Assembly: GCA_044220635.1 (NCBI GenBank)
Contig: JBGAQP010000024.1
Location: 1 to 63,852 of the forward strand
Source: JBGAQP01 sp044220635
GTDB taxonomy: Bacteria; Pseudomonadota; Gammaproteobacteria; Burkholderiales; Usitatibacteraceae
Reading direction: 5' to 3'
Length of the DNA stretch: 63,852 bases
The first letter of the stretch is position 1; each line of letters opens with the position of its first letter. This document shows, in pieces, positions 50,749 through 59,159 of the stretch. The position numbers were made by a program, and so were the translations under genes. The notes below the pieces were generated by a model. That model was not told the origin of the DNA. It searched no databases and saw only the letters and a program-made list of their open reading frames with translations.

Positions 50749-51807
50749 CTATCGTCTCTGCGCGAGGTCCCAGGCGATGGCGGCGATGCGCTCGGCCCGC
50801 CCGCCCATGTCGAGCGCATCCCGGCTGGCGGCGTTGCCCTGGACCGCGCGCGCGAGCACGCCATGGAGGATCGCCGCGATGCGAAACAGGTTGAACACGA
50901 GGTAGACCTCGAGGTCCGGGATGCCCGCGCGCGCGGTTCGCCGGCAGTAGGCGGCGACGTATTGCGCCTCGCCCGGGATGCCGAGCGCGGCGAGGTCGAG
51001 CCCCTGGATGCCGCGGAACACGTCGGGGGCGAGGCGCCAGGCCATCACGTTGTACGCGAAATCCGAAAGGGGATCGCCGAGGGTCGAAAGCTCCCAGTCG
51101 AGGACCGCGAGGATGCGCGGCTCGGCGGGGTGGAAGATCGCGTTGTCGAGCCGGTAGTCGCCGTGCACGATGCGCGTCTCGCCCTCGGGCGGCAGGTGCC
51201 GCGGGAGCCACTCGATGAGCCGGTCCATGGCGGGGATTCGCTGCACCGCGATAGCCGCGAGGTACTGCTGGCTCCAGCGCGCCACCTGGCGCTCGACGTA
51301 GCGGCCCTCGCGGCCGTAGCCCTCGAGGCCGCGCGCGCGCCAGTCCACCGCGTGCAGCGCGGCGATCACGCGATTCAGCTCGTCGTAGTGCGCGGCGCGC
51401 TCGCCGGGCGTCATGCCGGGCATCGCCGGATCCCAGAGGATGCGGCCCTCGACGTACTCCATGAGGTAGAAGGGCGTGCCGATCACCGCCTCGTCCTCGC
51501 ACAGGCCGTAGGTCCGCGGGACGGGCACGTCGCTGCCGGCGAGCGCGGTGAGGATGCGGTATTCGCGCTCCACGGCGTGCGCCGAGGGCAGGAGCTTGCC
51601 CGGGGGCTTGCGGCGCAGGATGTAGTGCCGGCCTGCGGCGTCCACGCGGTAGGTCGGGTTCGACTGGCCCCCCTGGAACTGCGCGACCTCGAGCGGCCCG
51701 CGCAGCGCCCCCATGCGATCGCGCATCCAGCCCTCGAGTCCCGCGAGGTCGAAGCCGTGGATGACGGGGCCGAGCCGGGCCCCGGGATTGGCGGCCGGAG
51801 TGCTCAT
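50749..51807 (-). CDS. APH-like phosphotransferase (ACAD10/11 kinase-domain type)
   Basis: A 352-residue protein of the aminoglycoside-phosphotransferase fold. FQGGQSNPTYRVD near residue 43 and YILRRKPPGKLLPSAHAVER near 62 contain the nucleotide loop and lysine. The catalytic loop is VHGDYRLDNAIFH near 205, and the metal-binding motif is VLDWELSTLGDPLSD near 227. This subfamily forms the N-terminal half of ACAD10/11 in animals and is LvaA-like in Pseudomonas levulinate catabolism, where it phosphorylates 4-hydroxyacyl-CoA. Here it is a separate gene followed by the dehydrogenase. Antibiotic resistance is unlikely. Confidence 0.9.
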   Translation of the reverse strand: MSTPAANPGARLGPVIHGFDLAGLEGWMRDRMGALRGPLEVAQFQGGQSNPTYRVDAAGRHYILRRKPPGKLLPSAHAVEREYRILTALAGSDVPVPRTYGLCEDEAVIGTPFYLMEYVEGRILWDPAMPGMTPGERAAHYDELNRVIAALHAVDWRARGLEGYGREGRYVERQVARWSQQYLAAIAVQRIPAMDRLIEWLPRHLPPEGETRIVHGDYRLDNAIFHPAEPRILAVLDWELSTLGDPLSDFAYNVMAWRLAPDVFRGIQGLDLAALGIPGEAQYVAAYCRRTARAGIPDLEVYLVFNLFRIAAILHGVLARAVQGNAASRDALDMGGRAERIAAIAWDLAQRR

Positions 51808-51838
51808 CGCCGGGCCCGCGCCGCGGCCGCCGGGGTGC

Positions 51839-53125
51839 TCAGGACGGGCACTTCGCGAGCGCCTGGTCGAGATCCCAGAGGATGTCGTCGAGCGTCTCGA
51901 GGCCGATGGACAGGCGCACCATGTCCGGGGGCACCCCCGCCTTCACCTGGTCGGCCTCGGAGAGCTGGCGGTGGGTGGTCGAGGCCGGGTGGATCACGAG
52001 CGACTTCGCGTCGCCGATGTTGGCGAGGTGGCTCACGAACTGCAGCGACTCGATGAAGCGCACGCCCGCCTCGTAGCCGCCGCGCAGGCCGAAGGAAAGG
52101 AGCGCGCCGGCCCCCTTGGGCATGTAGCGCTTCGCGAGGGCGTGGTAGCGGTTGTCGGCGAGCCCCGGGTAGTTCACCCAGGCGACCTTGGGGTGGCCGC
52201 GCAGGAACTCCGCCACGCCCATCGTGTTCGCGCAGTGCCGCTCCATCCTCACGGGCAGGGTCTCCAGGCCCTGCAGCAGGAGCCAGGCGTTGAACGGCGC
52301 GATCGCCGGCCCGAAGACGCGCAGGATCTCCATGCGCGCCTTCATCGTGTAGCCGAAGTCGCCGAAGGTCTCGAAGAAGCGCACGCCGTGGTAGCCCGCC
52401 GAGGGCTCCGTCATCGACGGGAACTTCCCGTTGTCCCAGGCAAACCTCCCCGACTCGATCACCACGCCCCCCATGCTCGTGCCGTGGCCGCCGATGAACT
52501 TCGTCGCCGAGTGCACGACCACGTCCGCGCCGTGCTCGAGCGGCCGGCACAGCCACGGCGAGGCCGCGGTGTTGTCGACGATGAAGGGCACGCCCGCCTC
52601 GCGGGCGATGGCCCCGACCGCCTCGAGGTCCACGAGGTTGATCGCGGGATTGCCGAGCGTCTCCGAGAAGACCGCCTTCGTGTTGGGGCGGATCGCCCGG
52701 CGGAAGTTCTCCGGGTCGTCGGGGTCGACGAGCGTCGCCTCGATGCCGAGCTTCGGGAAGTTCACGGCGAACATCGTGTGCGTGCCGCCGTAGAGCTTCG
52801 AGGAGGACACCAGGTGGTCGCCCGCCTGCATGATGTTGAGCAGGGCCACCATTTCCGCGGCCTGCCCCGAGGCCGTGGCGACCGCCGCGCGCCCGCCCTC
52901 GATTGCGGCCATGCGCTCCTCGAAGACCGCGGTCGTGGGGTTGGACAGCCGCGTGTAGACGTTGCCGAAGGTCTGGAGGTTGAAGAGGCTCGCCGCGTGG
53001 TCCGCGCTGTCGAAGACGAACGAGGTCGTCTGGTACAGCGGCACCGCGCGCGCGCCCGTCTCCCGGTCCGGGATCTGCCCCGCGTGCAGGCAGAGCGTCT
53101 CGATGCCGAATTCGCGGTCGGCCAT
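51839..53125 (-). CDS. metY: O-acetylhomoserine sulfhydrylase
   Basis: PLP enzyme that makes homocysteine from O-acetylhomoserine and sulfide, 428 residues. It opens with FGIETLCLHAGQIPD, as in MetY, then QTTSFVF and YTRLSNPTTAVFEERMAAIEGG. The PLP lysine is in VVHSATKFIGGHGTSMGG near 207, and LSIGLETLDDILWDL closes the protein. Length and the long insertion after the lysine favour MetY over cystathionine synthase. It starts two bases after the stomatin stop, so it is probably on the NfeD-stomatin transcript. No SAM riboswitch is seen near it. Confidence 0.93.
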   Translation of the reverse strand: MADREFGIETLCLHAGQIPDRETGARAVPLYQTTSFVFDSADHAASLFNLQTFGNVYTRLSNPTTAVFEERMAAIEGGRAAVATASGQAAEMVALLNIMQAGDHLVSSSKLYGGTHTMFAVNFPKLGIEATLVDPDDPENFRRAIRPNTKAVFSETLGNPAINLVDLEAVGAIAREAGVPFIVDNTAASPWLCRPLEHGADVVVHSATKFIGGHGTSMGGVVIESGRFAWDNGKFPSMTEPSAGYHGVRFFETFGDFGYTMKARMEILRVFGPAIAPFNAWLLLQGLETLPVRMERHCANTMGVAEFLRGHPKVAWVNYPGLADNRYHALAKRYMPKGAGALLSFGLRGGYEAGVRFIESLQFVSHLANIGDAKSLVIHPASTTHRQLSEADQVKAGVPPDMVRLSIGLETLDDILWDLDQALAKCPS

Positions 53126-53127
53126 GC

Positions 53128-54123
53128 CTACTTGGCCGCCGCCTGCCCCACCTTCGTGCGGTCGAGCACCGTCATCGCGCTCGCGACCAGCCCCGCCACG
53201 TCGGTGAGGTTGTTGGGCACGATGAGCGTGTTGCCCGTCTTGGCGAGGTTCGCGAAGGCCTCGATGTACTTCTCGGCCACCTTGAGGTTCGCGGCGTTCA
53301 TGCCGCCCTCGGCGCCGATGGCCGCGGCCACCGCGCGCACGGCGGCGGCGGTCGCGTCCGCGACCGTGGTCACGGCGATCGCCTCGCCCTGGGCGCGGTT
53401 GATCGCGGCCTGCTTGTCGCCCTCGGACTCGAGGACCTTCGCCTGCTTCGCGCCGTCGGCGATGTTGATCTCCTGCTGGCGCTGGCCCTCGGACTTCGCG
53501 ATGAGCGCGCGCTTCTCGCGCTCCGCGGTGATCTGCGCCTGCATCGAGCGCAGGATCGACTCGGGAGGCGTGAGGCTCTTGATCTCGTAGCGCAGCACCT
53601 TGATGCCCCAGGTGCGCCCCGCCTCGTCGAGCACGGAGACCACCTTGTGGTTGATCTCGTCGCGGCTCTCGAAGGTCTTGTCGAGCTCCATCTTGCCCAC
53701 CTCGGAGCGCAGCGCCGTCTGCGCGAGCTGGGTGATCGCGAGCACGTAGTCCGAGGAGCCGTAGGAGGCGAGCTTGGGATCGGACACCTGGTAGTAGATG
53801 ATCCCGTCGACCGCGAGCTGGGTGTTGTCCTTGGTGATGCACACCTGCTCGGGCACGTCGAGGGGCACTTCCTTGAGCGAGTGGCGGTAGGCCACGCGGT
53901 CGATGAAGGGAACGATCACGTTGAAGCCGGGCTGGAGAACGAGGTGGAATTTCCCCAGGCGCTCGACCACCCAGGCGCTCTGCTGGGGAACGACGCGGAT
54001 GCCCTCGACGATGACCACGATGAACATGGCGAAGAGGAACGTGCCGATGGTCGCGGGCACCGAGTGCGTCACGAAGGCCATGGCGACGGACAGGATGATG
54101 GCGATGGCGGTCTTCCAGAACAT
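53128..54123 (-). CDS. Stomatin/QmcA-like SPFH protein
   Basis: A 331-residue membrane-anchored SPFH protein. An N-terminal hydrophobic region (about 5-45) is followed by VVPQQSAWVVERLGKFH, LQPGFNVIVPFIDRVAYRHS and the prohibitin-fold stretch VDGIIYYQVSDPKLASYGS; a long coiled-coil with alanine/glutamate repeats (QMQ-, EKRALIAKSEGQRQQEIN) occupies about 190-270. Like E. coli QmcA, it should form ring-shaped membrane microdomains. It lies downstream of an NfeD gene, its usual partner. Confidence 0.94.
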   Translation of the reverse strand: MFWKTAIAIILSVAMAFVTHSVPATIGTFLFAMFIVVIVEGIRVVPQQSAWVVERLGKFHLVLQPGFNVIVPFIDRVAYRHSLKEVPLDVPEQVCITKDNTQLAVDGIIYYQVSDPKLASYGSSDYVLAITQLAQTALRSEVGKMELDKTFESRDEINHKVVSVLDEAGRTWGIKVLRYEIKSLTPPESILRSMQAQITAEREKRALIAKSEGQRQQEINIADGAKQAKVLESEGDKQAAINRAQGEAIAVTTVADATAAAVRAVAAAIGAEGGMNAANLKVAEKYIEAFANLAKTGNTLIVPNNLTDVAGLVASAMTVLDRTKVGQAAAK

Positions 54124-54157
54124 GGCTGCCTCCCTTGTTGGCGTCTGTTGTCGTTCG

Positions 54158-54601
54158 TCAGCGGGCCGGCGGCGCGGCGCCCACCAGCAGGGTGTTGCCG
54201 TCCTGGCCGTTGATGTAGAGCATCGCGCCGGGCTCGGGGCGCGCCGCCCCTTCCCCCGCCATCCGCGCGTCCCAGGTGGAGCCGCGGTACTTCACGCGCG
54301 CGATCGTGCGCCCCTCGTCCACCCAGGCCTCGAGGACCACGGGCTGGCCGAGGTCGAGCAGGTTGTCCTCCAGGGATTCGGGGCGGCGGTGCGCGCCGTG
54401 CCAGCGATGCACGGCCCAGGTGCCGGCGAGCGCGACCGCCGAGGCCGAGAGCGTCTGCGCGAAGTAGCCCCCGCCCATCCAGGCGACGAGCGAGCCCGCG
54501 AACGCCCCGACCCCGATCACGAGCAGGTAGAACGTGCCCGAGACCAGCTCGACGATGACGAGAACGAATCCCGCGACCAGCCAGACCAGATACGGTTCCA
54601 T
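54158..54601 (-). CDS. NfeD family protein (short form)
   Basis: A 147-residue membrane protein of the NfeD family without the protease domain. Three or four helices occupy the first 75 residues (YLVWLVAGFVLVIVELVSGT, FYLLVIGVGAFAGSLVAWM), and the C-terminal OB-fold domain holds LGQPVVLEAWVDEGRTIARVKYRGSTWDAR-like sequence. It sits 34 bases upstream of the stomatin gene, the standard NfeD-stomatin arrangement. Confidence 0.92.
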   Translation of the reverse strand: MEPYLVWLVAGFVLVIVELVSGTFYLLVIGVGAFAGSLVAWMGGGYFAQTLSASAVALAGTWAVHRWHGAHRRPESLEDNLLDLGQPVVLEAWVDEGRTIARVKYRGSTWDARMAGEGAARPEPGAMLYINGQDGNTLLVGAAPPAR

Positions 54602-54670
54602 GGAGTCCTCCCGGGCCGAAGCCCGACATTCTACGGTGCCGCGCCGCGCGCCGCGCGGGGACCGGAGCGC

Positions 54671-55129
54671 TCAGCCGGGCCGGCGCGCCGAGATGACCTT
54701 GGTGTTCACGCCCGCCCAGCCGAGCCCCCCGAAGAGGCGACCGTGCTCGATCTTCATGCACCGGTCCTCGACCACCTCGAGCCCGGCGGCTTCCGCGCGC
54801 GCCCGCGCCGCGGCATGGCTCACGCCCAGCTGCATCCAGAGCACCCGGGCGCCGATCGCGATGGCCTCTTCGGCGATCGCCGGGATGTCCTCGCTGCGCC
54901 GGAAGCAGTCCACGAGGTCGACCTTCTCGGGAATGTCCTTGAGGCTCCGGTAGCACTTTTCCCCGAGGACGCTGTCGTACTGCGGGTTCACCGGGATGAT
55001 GCGGTAGCCGTGCTCCTGCAGGTACTTGGCCGCGAAGTAGCTGGGCCGGTACCAGTTGGCGGACAGGCCCACCACCGCGACGGTCTTGCAGCCGCGAAGG
55101 ATGCGGCGGAGCTTGTCGATGTCTTCCAT
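54671..55129 (-). CDS. CoA-binding domain protein (YccU-like)
   Basis: A 152-residue Rossmann-type CoA-binding protein. Motifs are KTVAVVGLSANWYRPSYFAA near 15, HGYRIIPVNPQYDSVLGEKCY near 40, VDLVDCFRRSEDIPAIAEEA near 70, and MQLGVSHAAARARAEAAG near 98. It resembles E. coli YccU and the alpha-domain of acyl-CoA synthetases (ADP-forming), but has no catalytic partner. ATG 55127-55129, divergent from the hydrolase-DUF5648 gene. Confidence 0.92.
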   Translation of the reverse strand: MEDIDKLRRILRGCKTVAVVGLSANWYRPSYFAAKYLQEHGYRIIPVNPQYDSVLGEKCYRSLKDIPEKVDLVDCFRRSEDIPAIAEEAIAIGARVLWMQLGVSHAAARARAEAAGLEVVEDRCMKIEHGRLFGGLGWAGVNTKVISARRPG

Positions 55130-55140
55130 GGTGCGCCGCC

Positions 55141-55148
55141 AATATAAT
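55141..55148. promoter_or_regulatory. AT-rich -10-like element in a divergent gap
   Basis: TATAAT (55143-55148) on plus, and TATATT on minus, lie in the 48-base divergent gap between the CoA-binding gene and the hydrolase-DUF5648 gene. No good -35 is found at 17 bases on either strand, so which gene it serves is unclear. Confidence 0.35.
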
Positions 55149-55177
55149 CGTTTTGCGATTCTACCGCGCCCCCGACC

Positions 55178-56959
55178 ATGGCCCGAACGCCGCTCGCTGC
55201 GCTCCTCCTCGCCGCGACCCTCGCCGCGCTGCCCGCGGCCGCGGTCAATCACGACACGCTCGCCGCCCCCATCCCCGCGGGGCCGTTTCGCGTCGCGTGC
55301 TCGAACGTCGCGCAGGACGCCGCGCTGATCGCGCAGTCGGGCGTCGCGCCCCAGGACTTCTGGGAAGGCGTCCCGACGAACGACCAGCCGCGCTACCTCA
55401 CGCAGATCCTCTCGGCGCCGGCGACCGCGGTGCGCTTCACGGTCGCCGTCCCCGACGAGGCGCTCTACGCGCACCAGAGGGGCCAGGGTGTCGAGCACGC
55501 GGCGATCGTGTGCCACCCGACGGGCGCCGCGAATCCGGACGCGGACTATGTCCTCCCGGCAACGGGCGACGTCGTGCCGCACATGCAGGCCGCGGGCGCG
55601 GCGCCGCGGCTCATCGGCGCGGCCGAGCACGCGGCCACGCTCGGCATCGCCGTGAGCCCCGCGCCACCGCCGGGGCCCGCGCGGCTGCCGCTCGTCGCCT
55701 TCTCCCACGGCCTCGGGGGGAGCCCCATCAGCCCGGACTACATCGCGGCGATGGTCGAGCTCGCCACCCACGGCTTCATGGTGGCCGCCGTCTTCCACGG
55801 CGACGCGCGCTTCTCGCGCACCCGCCTCGAGGACCTCGGCGACGTCGTCTACGTCCTGCGCGATTTCGACCGCATCGTCGAGATGGAGGCGATGCGCCCG
55901 CTCGCGCTGAAGGCGATGGTCGACCACTTGCTCGCCCACCCCGGGTTCGCTCCCGGCATCGACGCCGCGCGCATCGGCGCGTTCGGCACGAGCATGGGCG
56001 GCCAGGCCGTCGCGCACCTGGCCGGCGCGCGGATCACGGCGAGCCTCGGCCTCGCCTGCCGCGAGACGGCGCGCGATCCGCGGGTGCGCGCCGCCGTCGG
56101 GCTCGTGCCCTACGCAGGCCAGAGCTTCCTGCCCTCCTTCTGCGACGACCAGTCGGGCGCGGACGACGTGGCGCGTCCCTACCTCGCGATCTCCGGCACG
56201 GCGGACGCCACCGCCCCGATCGGCCTGGTGGAGCAGGCGCTCAACCGATTCGGGGAGTCGCGCTACCTGGTCGCCCTCGAGGGCGTTCCCCACGAGTACC
56301 GTCCGGAATACCGCGGCGACGTGTTCACCTGGGCGGTGACCTTCCTGAACGCCTACCTCGGCGTGGCGAGCGACCCCGGGGCGATGGCACGCCTCATCCG
56401 CATGCGCGGGGTCGCGGGCGGTCCCGAGGACGAGCTGCGCGTGGACGTCCACGTCCCCTTCGCGACCGGCGAAGGCGAGGCCCGCGTCATGGAGTTCCAC
56501 AACACCGTCCTCGACCACTACTTCATCGCGGCGGGCGAGGACGAGATCGCGATCCTCACCGGGCCCGCCGCGAGCCAGGGCTGGCGGCTCACGGGCCAGT
56601 CCTTCCGCGCCTTCACGCGCATGCCCGCGGATGCGTTCACGGCCGTCGCGCCCGTGTGCCGCTTCTACGGTGCGCTCGCGGGCGGACCCAACTCGCACTT
56701 CTTCACCGCGAGCGCGGAGGAGTGCGAGATCGTGAAGCGCGCGGGCGGCTGGTACTACGAGGGCATCGGCTTCTACATCCGCCCGGTGGACGCGGGCGGG
56801 CGCTGCCCCGAGGGCCATCTCGCCGTGAGCCGCGCCTACAACAACGGCTTTCCCCGCAACGATTCGAACCATCGCTACACCACGAGCGACTCCACCTGGC
56901 GCGAGATGCAGCGCCACGGCTGGATCCTCGAGGCGACGGTGATGTGCGCGCTGCCCTGA
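55178..56959 (+). CDS. Exported alpha/beta hydrolase fused to a DUF5648 domain
   Basis: A 593-residue secreted or periplasmic protein. Signal peptide 1-22 (PLAALLLAATLAALPAAA before VNHD). The hydrolase region (about 140-400) has VAFSHGLGGSPISPDY near 190, the nucleophile elbow IGAFGTSMGGQAVAH near 270, and a late GVPHEYRPEY. Residues about 440-593 are a DUF5648 domain: VMEFHNTVLDHYFIAAGEDE, GWRLTGQSFRAFT, CRFYG, NSHFFTASAEECEIVK and NHRYTTSDSTWREM. DUF5648 often ends surface proteins and may bind envelope components. The fusion suggests a hydrolase held at the cell surface. Substrate unknown. Confidence 0.88.
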   Translation: MARTPLAALLLAATLAALPAAAVNHDTLAAPIPAGPFRVACSNVAQDAALIAQSGVAPQDFWEGVPTNDQPRYLTQILSAPATAVRFTVAVPDEALYAHQRGQGVEHAAIVCHPTGAANPDADYVLPATGDVVPHMQAAGAAPRLIGAAEHAATLGIAVSPAPPPGPARLPLVAFSHGLGGSPISPDYIAAMVELATHGFMVAAVFHGDARFSRTRLEDLGDVVYVLRDFDRIVEMEAMRPLALKAMVDHLLAHPGFAPGIDAARIGAFGTSMGGQAVAHLAGARITASLGLACRETARDPRVRAAVGLVPYAGQSFLPSFCDDQSGADDVARPYLAISGTADATAPIGLVEQALNRFGESRYLVALEGVPHEYRPEYRGDVFTWAVTFLNAYLGVASDPGAMARLIRMRGVAGGPEDELRVDVHVPFATGEGEARVMEFHNTVLDHYFIAAGEDEIAILTGPAASQGWRLTGQSFRAFTRMPADAFTAVAPVCRFYGALAGGPNSHFFTASAEECEIVKRAGGWYYEGIGFYIRPVDAGGRCPEGHLAVSRAYNNGFPRNDSNHRYTTSDSTWREMQRHGWILEATVMCALP

Positions 56960-56974
56960 TCGAGCGCGCGGCGC

Positions 56975-59131
56975 TCAGCGCGCGGCCGGCGCGCCGTCGG
57001 TGACGATCCCGAGGGCCGCGCCGCGCTCCTCCCACCAGCGGCGCGCTTCCTCCTCGCGCCAGGGCTTGCGGCGGGCGACCTCGGCGAGGACCGCCATCAC
57101 GTCCTCGATCGACCGCGGCCGGTCCTCGCGGTCCTTCGCGAGGCAGCGCAGGACGAGGGCATCGAGCACCTCGGGCACGTCGGCCGCGCCCGCCGCGGAG
57201 GGCGCGACGGCGGGTTCGTTGAGCACGCGGTAGACGAGGTCGTGGTCGCTCTCGGTCTCGAAGAGCCGCCGCCCGGTCAGCAGGAAGAAGGCGACCGCGC
57301 CCACGGCGTAGATGTCGGCGCGCGCGTCCGCGTCCGCGGGATTGCGCAGCCGCTCGGGGGCCATGTAGAGGGGCGTGCCGAGGACCTTCGCGAACTGCGT
57401 GATGTCGCGCGTGTGCGGATTGCGCGTTTCCTTCACCAGGCCGAAGTCGAGCACCTTGACCACGTCGCACTGGCCGCCGCGCACGCACAGCATCAGGTTG
57501 TAGGGCTTCACGTCGCGGTGCACCAGCCCGCGGTCGTGGGCCTCCTTGAGCGAGCCGCAGACCTGCAGGAGCGCGTGCACGGCGCGGGAAACCGGCAGGG
57601 GGCCTTCGCGGCGCACGAGATCCTCGAGGGAGATCCCGGTGAGGTATTCCATCGCGTAGTAGAAGGTGCCGTCGCGGGTGCGGCCGTAGTCGTAGATCTC
57701 GATGGTGTTCGGGTGCGTGAGCTGGCTGCAGAGCTGCACCTCGCGCTCGAAGCGCGTGACCACCTCGTCGCTCGCCAGGTGCTTCTTCAGCACCTTGAGC
57801 GCGGTGGGCCGCTTGAGGTGCTCGTGGCGCGCGAGGTAGACGTGGCTCAGCCCCCCCTCGCCGATCTCGCGCTCGACGGTGTACTGGCCGACCCGCTTCG
57901 CCTCGCGCAGCCGCAGCCGGTAGGCCCACAGCGACGAGGCCCCCGCGGCCCCGAGGGAGACGACGAGGAAGCCGAAGAGCAGCCCGAAGGCGACCTGCAG
58001 GTAGCTCAAGGGGGCGTAGGCCTCCGCGGCCTCGATCTCCACAACCACCGCCATCTCCTTCTCGGGGATCCAGCGCCATCCGCCGATCACTTCCGCGCCG
58101 CGGTAGTTCCGGTAGGGCTCCAGGACGAGGCCCTCGAGGCCCTCGAGGCCGCCGGCCTGGCGTTTCTCGAGCGCGTCCTGCACGAGCCGCGTGAGGGGGC
58201 GCTCGGACGGGCCCGGCGGCGGCCGGAAGCCCGCGAGGAGGTCCCCGCCCGGATCGCGAATCGCGAGGCTGAGCAACCCCCGCTCGCCCTGCGCGAGGGC
58301 GCCGGCCGCGCGCAGGTCGGAAGCGAAGCGGCTGTTCGTGAGCATCAGCCCCCGGGCATCGAACGCGTAGGCCTCGCGGGTCAGGGGCCCGGTGAGCGTG
58401 AGCAGCCCCCCGAAGCGCGCGTCCGCGTAACGCCCGAAGCCGAGGGCCGCGATGACTTCGCCCGATGGCCCGCGGATCGGCGTCTCCACCCACACGAGGG
58501 GACGCTTGAGCGGAAGGTCGCCGCCGCCGCCGACCCGGTCCGTCTCGTGGAAGGGGCGCACGAAGACGGTGTGGCCGTCGAACACCGGGGCGATGCGCTG
58601 GAGGAACTCCCCGCCGGCCACCGACCGGCCGCAGTATTCCGGGTGCTGCGAGGCGATGATCGCCCCGTTGCGGGCGATCAGGTTGACGGCGACCGTTTCC
58701 TCGAGCGTGGCATAGGGCGCGATCTCGGCGAGGAGGTCGCGCTGCGCCGCGGAGGCGCAGATCTCCGCGGGCGCCGTCCCCCGCGAGGCGAGGCGCACGA
58801 TCTCCGCAGCCGTGCGCTGCACCTCGGGCGAGGAGGCCCAGCGCTCGGCGTCGCGCTTCTTCTCCTCGACCCAGATGAGGAGCCCGCGCCACTCCGATTC
58901 GACGAGGGAGCTCAGGCCCGCGGCGCGCACCTCGCGCAGCGAGCGGCTCACCTGCGTGTACGACCAGGCGCCCGCCACGGTCACCGCGATGAGCGCCGTG
59001 AGCATGATCGCGATGAGGTTGCCGTAGCGGTCGCTCGCCTCCTCGGCGGGCAGCGCCCCGAGCGGCCGCAGGGTGGCCGGCAGGTTCTCGGGAATCTCCT
59101 TCTGGATGCTGGGCGTCATGGGCTCGGCCAT
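56975..59131 (-). CDS. Membrane Ser/Thr kinase with extracytoplasmic Cache-like sensor
   Basis: A 718-residue sensor kinase. One helix at about 40-58, a large periplasmic region (about 60-370) with Cache/dCACHE features (NLIARNGAIIASQ, EVIAALGFGRYADARF, GGWRWIPEKEMAVVVE), a second helix near 375-405, then a cytoplasmic Hanks-type kinase (about 425-690): GEGGLSHVYLA loop, TALKVL lysine, VHRDVKPYNLM catalytic loop, VLDFGLVKE, and LYMAPERL. It has the opposite order from PknB, which has an external C-terminal sensor. A GLEGLEGL repeat lies in the sensor. It is followed by the gene at 55178-56959 in convergent orientation. The ligand is unknown. Confidence 0.92.
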   Translation of the reverse strand: MAEPMTPSIQKEIPENLPATLRPLGALPAEEASDRYGNLIAIMLTALIAVTVAGAWSYTQVSRSLREVRAAGLSSLVESEWRGLLIWVEEKKRDAERWASSPEVQRTAAEIVRLASRGTAPAEICASAAQRDLLAEIAPYATLEETVAVNLIARNGAIIASQHPEYCGRSVAGGEFLQRIAPVFDGHTVFVRPFHETDRVGGGGDLPLKRPLVWVETPIRGPSGEVIAALGFGRYADARFGGLLTLTGPLTREAYAFDARGLMLTNSRFASDLRAAGALAQGERGLLSLAIRDPGGDLLAGFRPPPGPSERPLTRLVQDALEKRQAGGLEGLEGLVLEPYRNYRGAEVIGGWRWIPEKEMAVVVEIEAAEAYAPLSYLQVAFGLLFGFLVVSLGAAGASSLWAYRLRLREAKRVGQYTVEREIGEGGLSHVYLARHEHLKRPTALKVLKKHLASDEVVTRFEREVQLCSQLTHPNTIEIYDYGRTRDGTFYYAMEYLTGISLEDLVRREGPLPVSRAVHALLQVCGSLKEAHDRGLVHRDVKPYNLMLCVRGGQCDVVKVLDFGLVKETRNPHTRDITQFAKVLGTPLYMAPERLRNPADADARADIYAVGAVAFFLLTGRRLFETESDHDLVYRVLNEPAVAPSAAGAADVPEVLDALVLRCLAKDREDRPRSIEDVMAVLAEVARRKPWREEEARRWWEERGAALGIVTDGAPAAR

Positions 59132-59159
59132 GACGCCATGATAGGCGAGGCGCGCTCGC

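Noticed and set aside
50749..51807. Aminoglycoside resistance gene
   Set aside because: The fold is APH-like, but the sequence type and the neighbouring acyl-CoA dehydrogenase match the ACAD10/11 kinase subfamily.
51700..53200. SAM or homocysteine riboswitch near metY
   Set aside because: There is only a two-base gap to the stomatin gene and no leader in which a riboswitch could fold.
58131..58150. Perfect 9-bp tandem repeat (CCCTCGAGG)
   Set aside because: It is in frame within the sensor kinase and simply encodes GLEGLEGL; no sign of a mobile element.
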